A DNA stretch of 64,000 nt from Pseudo-nitzschia pungens. Taxonomy: Eukaryota; Bacillariophyta; Bacillariophyceae; Bacillariales; Bacillariaceae. A program made the position numbers and the translations under genes. The notes under the pieces were generated by a model. It saw only the letters and a list, made by a program, of their open reading frames with translations, was not told the DNA's origin and did no database searches. Positions 23,765 through 33,918 of the stretch are shown piece by piece; within the stretch, counting starts at the first letter, position 1; each line of letters begins with the position of its first letter. The stretch is taken from NCBI GenBank assembly GCA_037355855.1, contig CM074769.1, forward strand, positions 682,001 through 746,000, written 5' to 3'.

Positions 23765-23812
23765 GGTGATGATTGGTTTGCCTTGCAGTGACAGTCCTGT
23801 TTGTTTGTCCAT

Positions 23813-24258
23813 TGTGAGATATCGTTCGGCACAGGGAAGTATTTTGATTTTTGTGAGAAAAAAGCTTGAAATTGGATGACCGCAAACAAGTTTCCCATCT
23901 CCTTTTATTCGTGACTCGAATGAGTCTGCTTGGACGACTCGCATGAGTCGCTAATTCTTGTGTGCTCCGACATGAATTCGACTCATTTTCATTCGTGACT
24001 TGAATGATTCTGCTTCGACGACTCACTCGAATGGGTCGAAATCTTGGGAGCTCCCACAATCTCAAATTGCCTGATCACCGATCATTCGATCGATTTGACG
24101 ATGAACGACGACGAAAGACGAGAACAGAGAACAAGAAAAACAGGAAGCAACAAGACAACAGAGTCCCGATCCACTCCCTGCAGTATTGACGCTACCAATT
24201 AGCACTCTCTTGTCACACTGAACAACAACAACAACAAACAACAACAACAACAACAGCA
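23813..24258. promoter_or_regulatory. Divergent promoter with duplicated TGAGTC/GACTCA element
   Basis: 446 bp between two divergent starts. A block at about 23905-23950 (TTCGTGACTCGAATGAGTCT, TGGACGACTCGCATGAGTCG) recurs in diverged form at about 23990-24038 (TTCGTGACTTGAATGATTCT, TCGACGACTCACTCGAATGG). The GACTC / GAGTC half sites resemble AP-1/GCN4-type bZIP targets. The duplication is seen; the binding factor is inference. Confidence 0.5.
24222..24258 (+). repeat. CAA-repeat leader of LSM7
   Basis: About 12 ACA/CAA triplets run straight into the LSM7 ATG, giving an unstructured 5' leader. Confidence 0.8.
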
Positions 24259-24588
24259 ATGAGCAGCAACAACACCCGCCCACCCCGAAATGACAGCATC
24301 CTGGAACTCGCCAAGCTCATGGACGCCCGCGTCCACGTCAAGTGTCTCGGGGGCCGGGAACTCGAGGGCACCCTCAAGGGCTACGACGAACTGGTCAACC
24401 TCGTGCTGGAAGACTGCGACGAATACATGCGGGATCCGGACGATTACGAAACGATCACGGAAAAGAAACGGACCCTTGGGCTGGTGGTGGTCCGGGGCAC
24501 GCAGGTGTCGCTGGTGTCGCCACGGGACGGAGTGGAAGAGATCGAGAATCCCTTTTTAGTGGCGGATGACGACGAAGAGGAGGAATAG
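24259..24588 (+). CDS. LSM7: LSM7, U6 snRNA-associated Sm-like protein
   Basis: Subunit of the LSM2-8 ring that binds the U6 snRNA 3' end in the nucleus and of LSM1-7 in cytoplasmic mRNA decay. Seen: 109 residues with Sm1 (ILELAKLMDARVHVKCLGG, then GTLKGYDELVNLVLEDCDEY) and Sm2 (LGLVVVRGTQVSLVSP). The LSM7-typical MRDPDDYE insert sits between them and an acidic tail DDDEEEE follows. Length matches the family (about 100-115). Single exon, ATG directly after the CAA leader. Confidence 0.97.
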   Translation: MSSNNTRPPRNDSILELAKLMDARVHVKCLGGRELEGTLKGYDELVNLVLEDCDEYMRDPDDYETITEKKRTLGLVVVRGTQVSLVSPRDGVEEIENPFLVADDDEEEE

Positions 24589-25129
24589 GACAGCAAGCCC
24601 GAGAATGTGTGGAGAGTAGATGCAACGAAAGATCAATTATCGAATGCAATCTATCGGTGACCGTGGTGGAGTAGATTTCGTTGCCGTTTCCGAGGTCGAT
24701 AAATGGAAGTCATACGCTTTGAGGAAGAGTGGAATGTAGTGGATGGATTCGGATGGAAGTCTTCTATGTTGTTGAGAATGAAATGCGATGCGAAGAGATG
24801 CGCCGTGTGGTTCAACGGGAAAGAATCGGGGTTCGGGCGTCGTATCGCAAGTCCGAGAATAAAATAAAATAAAACGGAATAAAATAAAATAAAAAAGAAG
24901 AGAAAACGAGAGAAATGCATTTTGACGGTCTCGAGCTGCTGCTAGAAAATACGATTCAACAGTTGTTCGAAATTACGAGGTAGTTTCAAACACATTCTTG
25001 TAACAAAGGGCCGCAAGGACTTCATGCACATCAGCGGCATCCGTATTCATACAATTATCCATTTTATCTTGTATATCTGGTCAGGTGTGGTCAGGGATTC
25101 CGAACGTTGCTTCCCTAGACCCGTGCAAC
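24589..25129. other. Convergent spacer
   Basis: Between the LSM7 stop and the metalloprotease stop. It holds an A-rich AAAAT/AATAA microsatellite at about 24857-24905. No gene seen. Confidence 0.5.
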
Positions 25130-27088
25130 TCAGTTTGCGAGAAGCAACTGGACACGGACCTTAAAGCCCTCCCCCAGTTCCATCTCGTGTACTTCTCCGT
25201 GTTTCCGCTTGTGGATGACCTTCCATCCGTCCTCGTACACATGGCCATCCTGTATGTCCTCTCCATCATCCGGACTGTCTCGGATTCTCTGGAGCAGCAT
25301 CTTGACAGCCTCTTCTTGTCTCGCGGCAATATACGCCGGAACGCGGGATTGGGTGTTTTCGGCACCGAAAGATCTCTTTTCGTCGTCCTTCGAGCGTCTC
25401 CCTCGCAGGAGATTCCGCTGCCGCTGCCGTCCCGATGGTTGTTTCGCGCCGTAGATCGAAAAAAGCGTACTAAAATTCAGTGCGGTGGGACGGGCGTTGG
25501 TCGAGAGATTGTTCGTATAATCCATGCAATCCCCGAGATCACTGTTTTCGAAATTTTCGTCCGTGTGGGCAAGTCCGAGGGTGTGGCCTAAAAGTATGAG
25601 CGTTCGATCCATGGTGCATGCAGACGTTGTGTGAGGCGACGAAGCATGGACACGGAGCATAGAATAAAAACGAAACACATGACAGCAAACCACAACAATC
25701 ATCAATTATTATCACATACCGAGTTCGTGGCACATTGTGTACAACCAAGCTCCGGATGGCATGTTCAAAAGATAGTATTCATTCATCTTCGCCGCAGTCG
25801 AATATATTCGACCTTGGCCATCCACCGTGGATTCGGTTATTCCTCTCCATTTAGACTCCCCATAATTTCCATTGCACACCGCAATCTTCTCATCGGGTGG
25901 TTTGCACGATGGATCGGGCGTTCCGTCTTCTTGGATAATTTCGATAGATTTTGCGACATTGGGGTCGCCTAAGTTCCAATTCATTACGGCTCGTGTAAAA
26001 GTGATTTGCCATTTGTCATCGAGGTTGTTGACCATGGTCAACGTCACCCCTTTGCCATTCACAGGCCAATGTGGTGCTCCCTTGTCGCTGAATGGATCTT
26101 TGATGTCCGAGTTGTTCAGAGTTGGAATCAGTCCGCCCAGGGCATCGCTGATCTTATCGCCGTGTCCCGTGGCATAGATTAGTCCCACACAGGCGCCAAT
26201 CATGATACTTACCGGGATCGCATAGTGAATCAGTTGGCACCACGTAAATTCTTTACCCCGAACCGAAATCGAACTTCTTCTATTCAGGCGGCGAGAAATG
26301 CCATGAGAGATACGGCGTCGACGCTGTCCTCTTCTCCTGCCGGGTGGTTGTTGAGCAGGATATTCTTTGTGGGGAACGTTGTCGTCGAAACGAGCATGAG
26401 GACGAGGGCGGCTTCGGCTCCGGCTTCCATGTGTCTTTCCGCTGTGGTTTCGGCTCTGGCTTCGATCTGTGTTGTTGTTTTGTCGCTGCGGATCCAAGCT
26501 TCTCCCCCTGGCCCGTCCTGGACTCGTGCTGCGATTTCGTGACATGGTCCTTGGACTTGTGCTGCGATTTCGTGACATGGTCCTTGGACTTGTGCTGCGA
26601 TTTCGTGACATGGTCCTTGGACTTGTGCTGCGATTTCGTGACATGGTCCTTGGACTTGTGCTGCGATTTCGTGACATGGTCCTTGGACTTGTGCTGCGAT
26701 TTCGTGACATGGTCCTTGGACTCTGGCTGCGTGAACGTTGTTGCTTTTCTTCTGGATCCAAAGAATTCACTCTCGCTGGTGGCGGTCGCCCCGGTTTGGA
26801 ACCTTTTGGGCGCCCTCGGGGTCGCGAACCCGTGCTGTGGTTCGAAGCGCCGAGGGCGTTTTTGTTTGGACGGCCATGCTGTGATTTGTTATTGGGTGGT
26901 CGCTTTCCTCGTTTTGGATGATGATCCGATTGGTTCAATCGCTTGTTATCGGACTGCGCCAACCGCGGGCCTCTGTTAGGGCTTTGGCTCCTAGAACGGA
27001 CGGATCTTGGACTCGCGGGAGTAGTAGTGTCGCCACCCTTCTTTTTCGCAGCTCTCTTTGGACTCTGGCTTCTTCCGTCTCTATTCAT
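25130..27088 (-). CDS. Membrane-anchored matrixin-like zinc metalloprotease
   Basis: Putative metzincin endopeptidase. Exons 27088-25720 and 25587-25130, separated by a 132-bp intron (GTATGT...TTTTAG). The splice rebuilds the catalytic site: MCHELG plus HTLGLAHTDEN gives HExGHxxGxxHxD, followed by the Met-turn DCMDY. Length 608 residues. In order: a Ser/Arg/Pro-rich N-terminal arm of about 270 residues with six RTMSRNRSTSP repeats and an RGRPKGSKPGRPP stretch like an AT-hook; one transmembrane helix (IPVSIMIGACVGLIYA, about residues 288-308); the catalytic domain (about 330-500); a charged C-terminal tail. No signal peptide, so type II topology with an outward or luminal protease is inferred. 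No obvious cysteine-switch propeptide. The basic arm could mislead annotation toward splicing or chromatin factors. Confidence 0.85.
26528..26725 (-). repeat. 33-bp coding repeat, six copies
   Basis: Units begin at 26528, 26561, 26594, 26627, 26660 and 26693. They are essentially identical at the DNA level and encode RTMSRNRSTSP in the protease arm. Such identity implies very recent expansion or homogenisation. Confidence 0.95.
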
Positions 27089-28214
27089 GGTAGTTCACAG
27101 CTGTCTCTTTTCGTTGTTTGTTTCGTTGCTTGCTTTTTTGTGATACGCCGGAGATTGCATTACAGCATCAAACATACCAATACGCAATTCTTACAACATG
27201 TTACTATTATTGTATTGTGTTCTATTACTCGTACTTATGAGAACGTGTAACCCAGAGAAAATCTTTCGCATATTGTTGTTTGGTGCCAACAGTATTTTGT
27301 ATGAACCGAATGTAAAATCAAAAAGTAACCTTATGTAAAACACGCAAATTGATTAAGCGGCAAGGCTTATTTTCAATTTTGCGACTTTGTCACGCTTATC
27401 TTTTGCGTTTGTGCGACTTCCGACTTCTTCGTAATAGCGTCGGCATGTAGGCTTGTACGCACGGGTACGGGTATTGATACACAGCAACAAACACAACTTC
27501 GAAAACTGTTATTTAAAATAGAAAATAAGCATCGTAGCTGAATTCAGTACAGAATAATTGAAGATTCGGACGGTCGCGTTATGGAACGTTCCAAGTGACA
27601 AAAAAACCTGACTTTTGTTTCACAAAATGAATACGGTATGGTAAGTTACATACGAGTACTGTAATAGCGATACAGTTACACGCATTTTGAGAAGGAAGGT
27701 AGGAAGGAATCTCGATCAATCCCCCATGTTCATTGAACACTCTGTTCGAGCCTGAGCAAAATGACCACCATCTAACGCACGAACGCGGGGGATCAATCAT
27801 TACGAAGAAAGAAGTAAGTTACCGGTAGGAGTAACCTTACTTGTAAGGTTTACCGTACTTGAAGTTACAAATACAACTTGTACTAGATTTACGTACAAGG
27901 TACGTTCTAGTTTTACGTAGTAATCCTCATTTTTTCGAAAAGACTTCGCTAATGACCAGGGACGGTCACAAAAAAGCAGTATCATTCAGAAATGCCATAA
28001 AAACATCCGTGTTTTCACGGTGTACAAAAACTGCATGATTTCTTTCACTTCATGACATGCGTCATATACGTATTTAGGAATGGGATCGAAAGTGTGACAT
28101 ACCTTAGTTGAACAAATGGTTGAAACTTTTGGATCGTGAGTTTAATGGAAAGGTAAGCGATGGGTTTGCTAAGACAGAACCTCTTGGAGTATCACTGCAA
28201 GAAACAGAAAAGCA
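27089..28214. other. Intergenic, upstream of two divergent genes
   Basis: AT-rich. It contains TAAGTTACCGG / TAACCTTACTTGTAAGGTTT inverted motifs at about 27812-27880. Frames at 27579-27985 have no protein-like features. Confidence 0.5.
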
Positions 28215-29027
28215 ATGACCCATGGTGGCAAGGGAGAGAGTGCCAAAAAAGATCAGAAAAAACGGAGTAAACGCCATCGAGTGACGTTCCAACTGGATAC
28301 ACTTGAATATGGCAGTCATCGGGTTGACAACGAAGCGAGAAAGGTGCAGGGTGATACTGTTGCAGAACGGAACTTTTCCGGGGATGGTCAGGAACGACAA
28401 TCTGATGCATACGCTATGAATTGCGGGGTGAGAGAGTCGTACGATCCGGAGGGACGACTTTCCAAGGATGCTCCAAGGGAACTTCGTTGTGCTTGCGAAC
28501 AATCTTCTCCAAACTCATCTTCGCGATGTCGGAAACCATCCGATGCCCAGCGCTTTCAACGATCGACTCTCCTGAGAGCTTTGAAACGATCCGGAGAAAC
28601 ATTTGGGTATATCGAAAACGAAAAGAAACGAATTCTTCTCAGCCTCGAACACAAACGACGTCAATACCATGAGTGTATAGCTAAATCGTCCACAGAGACA
28701 AAGCAGTCAAATGAACGCGTTGAAAATAGTGACGAAAATTCTGCCGTCTTGCGTCGTCGTTGCGTGCGACTGAAGTGCGAACAAAGCGCGACGGATCTGA
28801 TCAGCCAGCGCCTACCATTGACCATGATGTCATTTGTAGAGGAGGCATTGAATACAGCACACTTTCTGAAACGTCGACGTGCGGAGAATGGTCATGGTAG
28901 AATCATCCACAAGATATTGTTGGATCAACACAAGCAACTCATGAAACTGCGAGAGGGACACAACGATCGGTACGGGACCGATTCTTCCTCCACGCTCAAG
29001 ACTCCTGAATCTGAACCGAACACATAG
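28215..29027 (+). CDS. Hypothetical charged protein
   Basis: 270 residues, one open frame from ATG 28215. It has a basic start (KKDQKKRSKRHRVTFQLDTL), a mid region with NEKKRILLSLEHKRRQYHE likely helical, and a C-terminal helical stretch (MMSFVEEALNTAHFLKRRR). No signal peptide, membrane segment or known motif. The RHRVTFQLDT motif resembles RVxF-type PP1 docking sites (RVTF), but that match is short. Coding status rests on ORF length and balanced composition only. Confidence 0.55.
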   Translation: MTHGGKGESAKKDQKKRSKRHRVTFQLDTLEYGSHRVDNEARKVQGDTVAERNFSGDGQERQSDAYAMNCGVRESYDPEGRLSKDAPRELRCACEQSSPNSSSRCRKPSDAQRFQRSTLLRALKRSGETFGYIENEKKRILLSLEHKRRQYHECIAKSSTETKQSNERVENSDENSAVLRRRCVRLKCEQSATDLISQRLPLTMMSFVEEALNTAHFLKRRRAENGHGRIIHKILLDQHKQLMKLREGHNDRYGTDSSSTLKTPESEPNT

Positions 29028-29659
29028 TGATTACTGTAAGCACGCATAGAGCGATTTGATGGTACGGGGTAAGCCAGCTATTCGATACTAAATCTTAGTA
29101 AATGCGAATGTATTCATTCTGGCATTGAATCATGGCGAAGACTAGGAAGAATAAAGTTCATTCGATGTATTGTCTTGATGTCTCTATAGGTAACAAGAGA
29201 TCAGATCATCGTACCCATAGACCACTGCGGGGGAGTCGGATGGTGCTGCAAATAGAAAGGAACTATTCTCCTTTCTTCGCTGTGACAGCGGCAGTAATCC
29301 TTCCACGCTAGAGGAAGGCGCATACTTGGTAGCTTCTCCGTGTAGGAACGCACATCGGTTCGGGTGCTAGTTGACTTTTTGCTATGGGATGAGCAAAACG
29401 GTTCGTTGTACGATACGAGAAAGAGTTTCGCATGCCCCGTTCACCTCGCCAACCAATAATAGTAGCTCAGCAATCTAAGGTGAAATATGTAGGGTTGGGA
29501 CGCTTTATCAAAAAGAGCAAAAGTTGAATGAAAGATTAAAGGTTCTCGAGCTGATCCTCGGCACATATGGCATCTACCGTATATGGCGTCCCAGCTTCAT
29601 CCACATGATCAATCCTCCACACACCGATCGAATGTTTTCTTTGTCCATGTGTGACCGTA
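29028..29659. other. Convergent spacer
   Basis: No gene, repeat or RNA recognised in 632 bp between the hypothetical gene and LSM12. Confidence 0.5.
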
Positions 29660-30425
29660 CTAGCTGCTAGTGATGCTAGAAACAATCTTTTGCACTCGAT
29701 CTAGACTGCCCTGTTTGCTAGCTGGCTTGAGTATCTTGCAATCGGCTTGTGTGTAGGGAGGATCAACAACGATCGAATCTAGCACCACAATCGAGTCGTT
29801 CTTCCAAACAACCTCGTTGCATGCTTTGAGCAAACGATCAAAGACAAGCTGCCCCTTGGGAGGCGCCTGCAAAGCGTTTGACCACACAGAATCGAGGTTT
29901 CGACGGTTTCGGTGTGCCAACGCAGTTTCGGGTGTCCAAATTTGCATTGCGCCGACGCGGTTTTCACCAAATAAATCAAAAGCAAGAAAACGGTTTTTTA
30001 AGAAAAGATTGTAATGGAATGATATCCTCCGAGCACCGGTGCGATGCCCTTGCTTTTGCCGTTGCAATGACATGATCATCATTCCTTCGTACCTTTGGAT
30101 TCAAGTGCTTGAGACTCTCTTGAGCAAGGCGAATGGCTCGCTTTTCTCGTTCTTCCAATGTTTTTTTCGAGTGAACGGTATCGAAATTGTTGTTCTCTAT
30201 TGTGCTCTTTTTTCCGTCTGCTGCTTCCCGTGACTCTGTATCGATGCTCGATACGGATATCATTCGGATGCCATTCTGATCATCCTGAATGACCACCAAG
30301 CCCGAATCCGGATCCGTACAGTAAATTTGACCCTTGACAGATTCACCATTCTTCAGCGTGAATTCCCATTGTGAAGATATCGGATACTTCGCGTACAGCG
30401 GTGGCTGTGACGTGCTGTCGGCCAT
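29660..30425 (-). CDS. LSM12: LSM12-like protein (LSm plus AD domain)
   Basis: LSM12 proteins bind RNA/ataxin-2-type partners through an N-terminal LSm fold and a C-terminal anticodon-binding-like (AD) domain. Exons 30425-30093 and 29866-29660 are joined across a 226-bp intron (GTACGA...TTTGCAG, phase 0), giving 179 residues. Seen: SQWEFTLKNGESVKGQIYCT and GLVVIQDD (LSm). After the splice come PPKGQLVFDRLLKACNEVVW, IVVLDSIVVDPPY and SLDRVQKIVSS, the conserved AD core. Start ATG 30425 (MADSTSQ) gives the usual short lead into the LSm fold; the frame is open further upstream but without support. Confidence 0.92.
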
Positions 30426-31347
30426 TGTACTGAGTGCTGGAACTGGTTGCGATGCAACGCGAACGAACGAAACCCTCTGTTGCTCTGCTCTGGTCCTCTC
30501 CTCTTCTGTCACTAAAAAGGTGTGCACTCGCGATGTACTCCCCTGTGCTATAAGATACTGGCAGATTGAATCTCCCCTTGTTCGGTGTGTACCGTATCTC
30601 TCTCGAACGTTGCGGATCGAGGATACGAGTATGTATCGGTCGGAGGGTTATTCCCCACGAAATTACGAGATGACCAACAATTTTTCGGTCAACACTTTAT
30701 CAGTAGTGGTAATCTTAGCGTACTACTGATCAACTTCTGGTACGTACCGATGGTTCGCCATGCAAAGGTATACGGTACCGTAACGGTTATATCGTTTCTC
30801 GTCTGCCGACACCTTCAGAAGACACCCTATTCGTCCGTCTTCCCTTGTGTGAACTCTGCCAAGAAACTCTTGAGGCATGTTTTCAACCTTTGTTTAGAGC
30901 CGTCTGACATACACCCGATTTTAGATCAAATAATACGAAGTAGGTTACAGTAATACAGAATAACAAAACATTGACCCTAAAAACAGTATTTTTGTGTTTC
31001 ACGGCAACTTCAATTTTGATTGAGGAATGAGTGGTCTGTCGTCGCTCCTTTTCCTCTCAATCTCTTCACCAATCGTGTGTGTGAGGAACCCAACTTACAC
31101 GAAAACCTAAACAGCTTCACTTATCCTCTTTTCGATGGAGAGTGGAGATTGCACTTCAGCACCGATGCTGGTAGCAGTAACCTTACCTTAGGCATACCGA
31201 AGCATTTCAAGTTCTAAAAAAGGACCCAGCTCTCAGCCCACCCGAGATCCTCTATTTTTTTCGCAACTAAAGTGTCTTTGAAGAACTTTCGCATACCTCT
31301 CATCTCAGACAATCTGAGCAAGCACGCATAAATTTAATCGAACGACA
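30426..31347. other. Divergent spacer between LSM12 and SAS10
   Basis: 922 bp expected to hold both promoters. A TAACCTTACCTTA motif lies at about 31173-31190. The frame 30585-30953 is not protein-like. Confidence 0.5.
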
Positions 31348-33862
31348 ATGGGGAAAAGAAAGACGGCAAAGACGGGCGACTAAGGCCCTGTACGGGTCTC
31401 GGGAAAAGCTTGCAAACGCAGCGAGCGGCGGCAGGAGAAATAAGGACGACGACGATCCGATGTATGACGAAGTGGACCGCTTTCACAACGACAGGGACGA
31501 AAACTTTCTTCGTCTTGAGGAAGAAGAAAGAGGAGACAGCGATGACGAGGACAAATATCTAGCGGGGAACAAACACTCCGTGTTGGATCTGGGTGCGGGA
31601 GGAACGAGCAGCGACGACGAGGACGACGACGAGGACGACGACGAGGACGACGACGAGGACGGTTCCTCGTCCGATGAGGATGATGATGCGGGAAGATACA
31701 ACAATCGAAGAGCCGAGGAAGTATTCGTCGGAGGAGGAGGACGATCTTTCCAGCAGCGATGACGACGACGACGACGACGAGGAACTCAACATGAAGGAGG
31801 ATCCTCGAAATTGGGGAAAGAAAAAGTCGCTGTACTATCACGGAGATACCGCGGATCTCGAGATTGGGCAGGAGGAGGAAGACGCTTATTTGGAAGAGGA
31901 AGCCGCCCAGGAAATCCAAAAGTCGCGATTCGAAGAAATGGACGAAGACGATTTTGTGCTGTCGGAAGACGAAGACGGCGCATCCGAGAAAAAAGAATCC
32001 GACGGGACCAAGTCAAAATCAGCAACCCACGAGGAGCTGACTACCATCCGCGACGCATCGAAGTTGTCGAAAAAAGAATCTCGTAAATTGCTCGACAAGC
32101 AGTACCCAGGTATGTGAGGACACCCAACAAACCGAACGGATGTTAGTTTTGGTTTTGTTTGCCTTTTGTCTCTGCTGTCACCGTATAATTGTGTCTCACT
32201 TTTCGTCCCGGAACAACTGTGTTTAGAACTCCTCCCTATGGCTTCCTACTTTTCGGACGTTGTAAAGGATTTGAAGGAGAGAACAGGATGTTGCAACAAA
32301 GGCGTTGATGGAGGGTGAAGGGACAGCCGAGGTGAGTTGCAATTCTGAACTCTTTTTGGAGTTGTGATAGCAATGCATTGGCCCAGGTTTCTGGTGGGAA
32401 AACATTATGCGCATCCGTGCTCCGTTGAAAAATTGTCGGCATGGATTATGAATGTTGATGCTTTCGCAGATAATCCAATGCCATAGAACTGTTGTTATGG
32501 GATAGTTTTAAAATGCTCGCGAGAGAGTAGCAATAACCCACTGCTCGTTTCGCATAGTTGATATCCCACAATGCGGACAAGGCAGCACCGCGGAAAAAAG
32601 GTGGGAACCGTTTTTCTTTGGTTCGTTATCTCTTGTGCTCACGTGACTTTTGAAATTACTCTTTCGTGGATACGGAACAACAGAGTGTGGGAGCTACGAT
32701 CAAAGGACAACAATACCTTCTTACAAAAGCTATGATACAAAAATCGATCGCATTGAACTCTGTAATGTACATTCTCTTGAGATATGCTTCTGTTGGAGAA
32801 GAGGACGCAACCAGCAACATTCAGGCCCATCCTGTCATGGATCATTTAAAAAAGTTTACGACTCTGCTGGAAAAACTCGAGGAAGGTGTGCAAGCGAAGA
32901 CGAAAGATATTGACTTGCAGCTGGACAACCTGGTCAAGGCGGCAGCGCTTATGGCCAATGTGGGTGAGGAAGATGATGACAGCTCATCGGACGATGATGA
33001 TAAATCGGAGGCCGCAATGGAAATGAACGAGGAACGTCCCGAGGCAGAGATCGAAGAAAACCAAGAAGAGGACTCCGACAAGGAATCGGTAGATTCGGAA
33101 GAGGAACGAGTAGCAATCGCCCAAAAGAAACAAAAGGATTACGAACGAACACTGAACGAAGCAAGATTCGGCTTGCGTCCGAACGAAGCAAAGGCATCGT
33201 CGAAAGCATCCCGCAAACGTCGAACGGATCAAATGGACGATTTCGGCGACCTCGACGAGGATACTAATGCCGCCAACAATCTCGCATCGACAATGAACAC
33301 AATCGAACAGCGCTCGCAAACCGCTTCGAGAAAGAGACGACCAGCACCAATGGCCGAAGATTTGGATGACTTGGATGAGCATGACGACCGTGTTGCCCAA
33401 GGAATCAAGATGATGGAGGAAGAAATGGGCAAGTTGGACGGTGACAACTTTGATTATGACGACGATGATGACATGGATATGGGCGACGACAACATGAGCG
33501 ATCCCGATGCAGGCGATGACGATGAGCTTGGATTCTACGACAAAATCGCCGCAAAGAGCAAGGACAAGAAGAAATTCAAGAAAGATCTTTACAAGGTGGC
33601 ACCCAAGTTTCCCCGAGTTGATGGAGAAGTTGAAGGTGAACGTGCTATTAACAGAGCAATCCTTAAGAATCGTGGATTGGTCGCCCACAAGGCCAAGATC
33701 AACAGAAATCCCCGTGTCAAAAAGCGAGAACAATATCGAAAGGCTCTTATCCGACGGAAAGGAGCTGTTCGCGAAGTGCGAGATGCGCAAGAAGGCAACC
33801 AATACGGCGGAGAACAAACTGGTATCAAGAGTCGTATCAGTAGAAGTAGAAAGCTTGGCTAG
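31348..33862 (+). CDS. SAS10: SAS10/UTP3, small-subunit processome protein
   Basis: Nucleolar factor for 18S rRNA maturation (U3 snoRNP). Seen: MGKRKTAK start; acidic N-terminus; PRNWGKKKSLYYHGDTAD; the Sas10/C1D-type region (QYP-ELLPMASYFSDVVKD, then YLLTKAMIQKSIALNSVMYI and HPVMDHLKKF); and the C-terminal Sas10 domain (RAINRAILKNRGLVAHK, NPRVKKREQYRKALIRRKG) near 33640-33760. Introns 32110-32226 (117 bp, GTATGT...TTTAG, phase 1) and 32332-32683 (352 bp, GTGAGT...CAG). Three +1 breaks are needed: 31372-31382 (just after MGKRKTAKT), about 31720-31745 and 32286. With these the length is exactly 681 codons. The first break would end translation after 11 residues if real and uncorrected. Confidence 0.9.
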
Positions 33863-33918
33863 AATGGGAACGAGAGCATCTCTGAATTGTATTTTTAAAT
33901 CAATTTGCTATAAATCCT

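Noticed and set aside
26344..26979. + strand frames across the 33-bp array (LDLCCDFVTWS repeats)
   Set aside because: Antisense of the RTMSRNRSTSP repeats of the metalloprotease, whose catalytic site fixes the strand.
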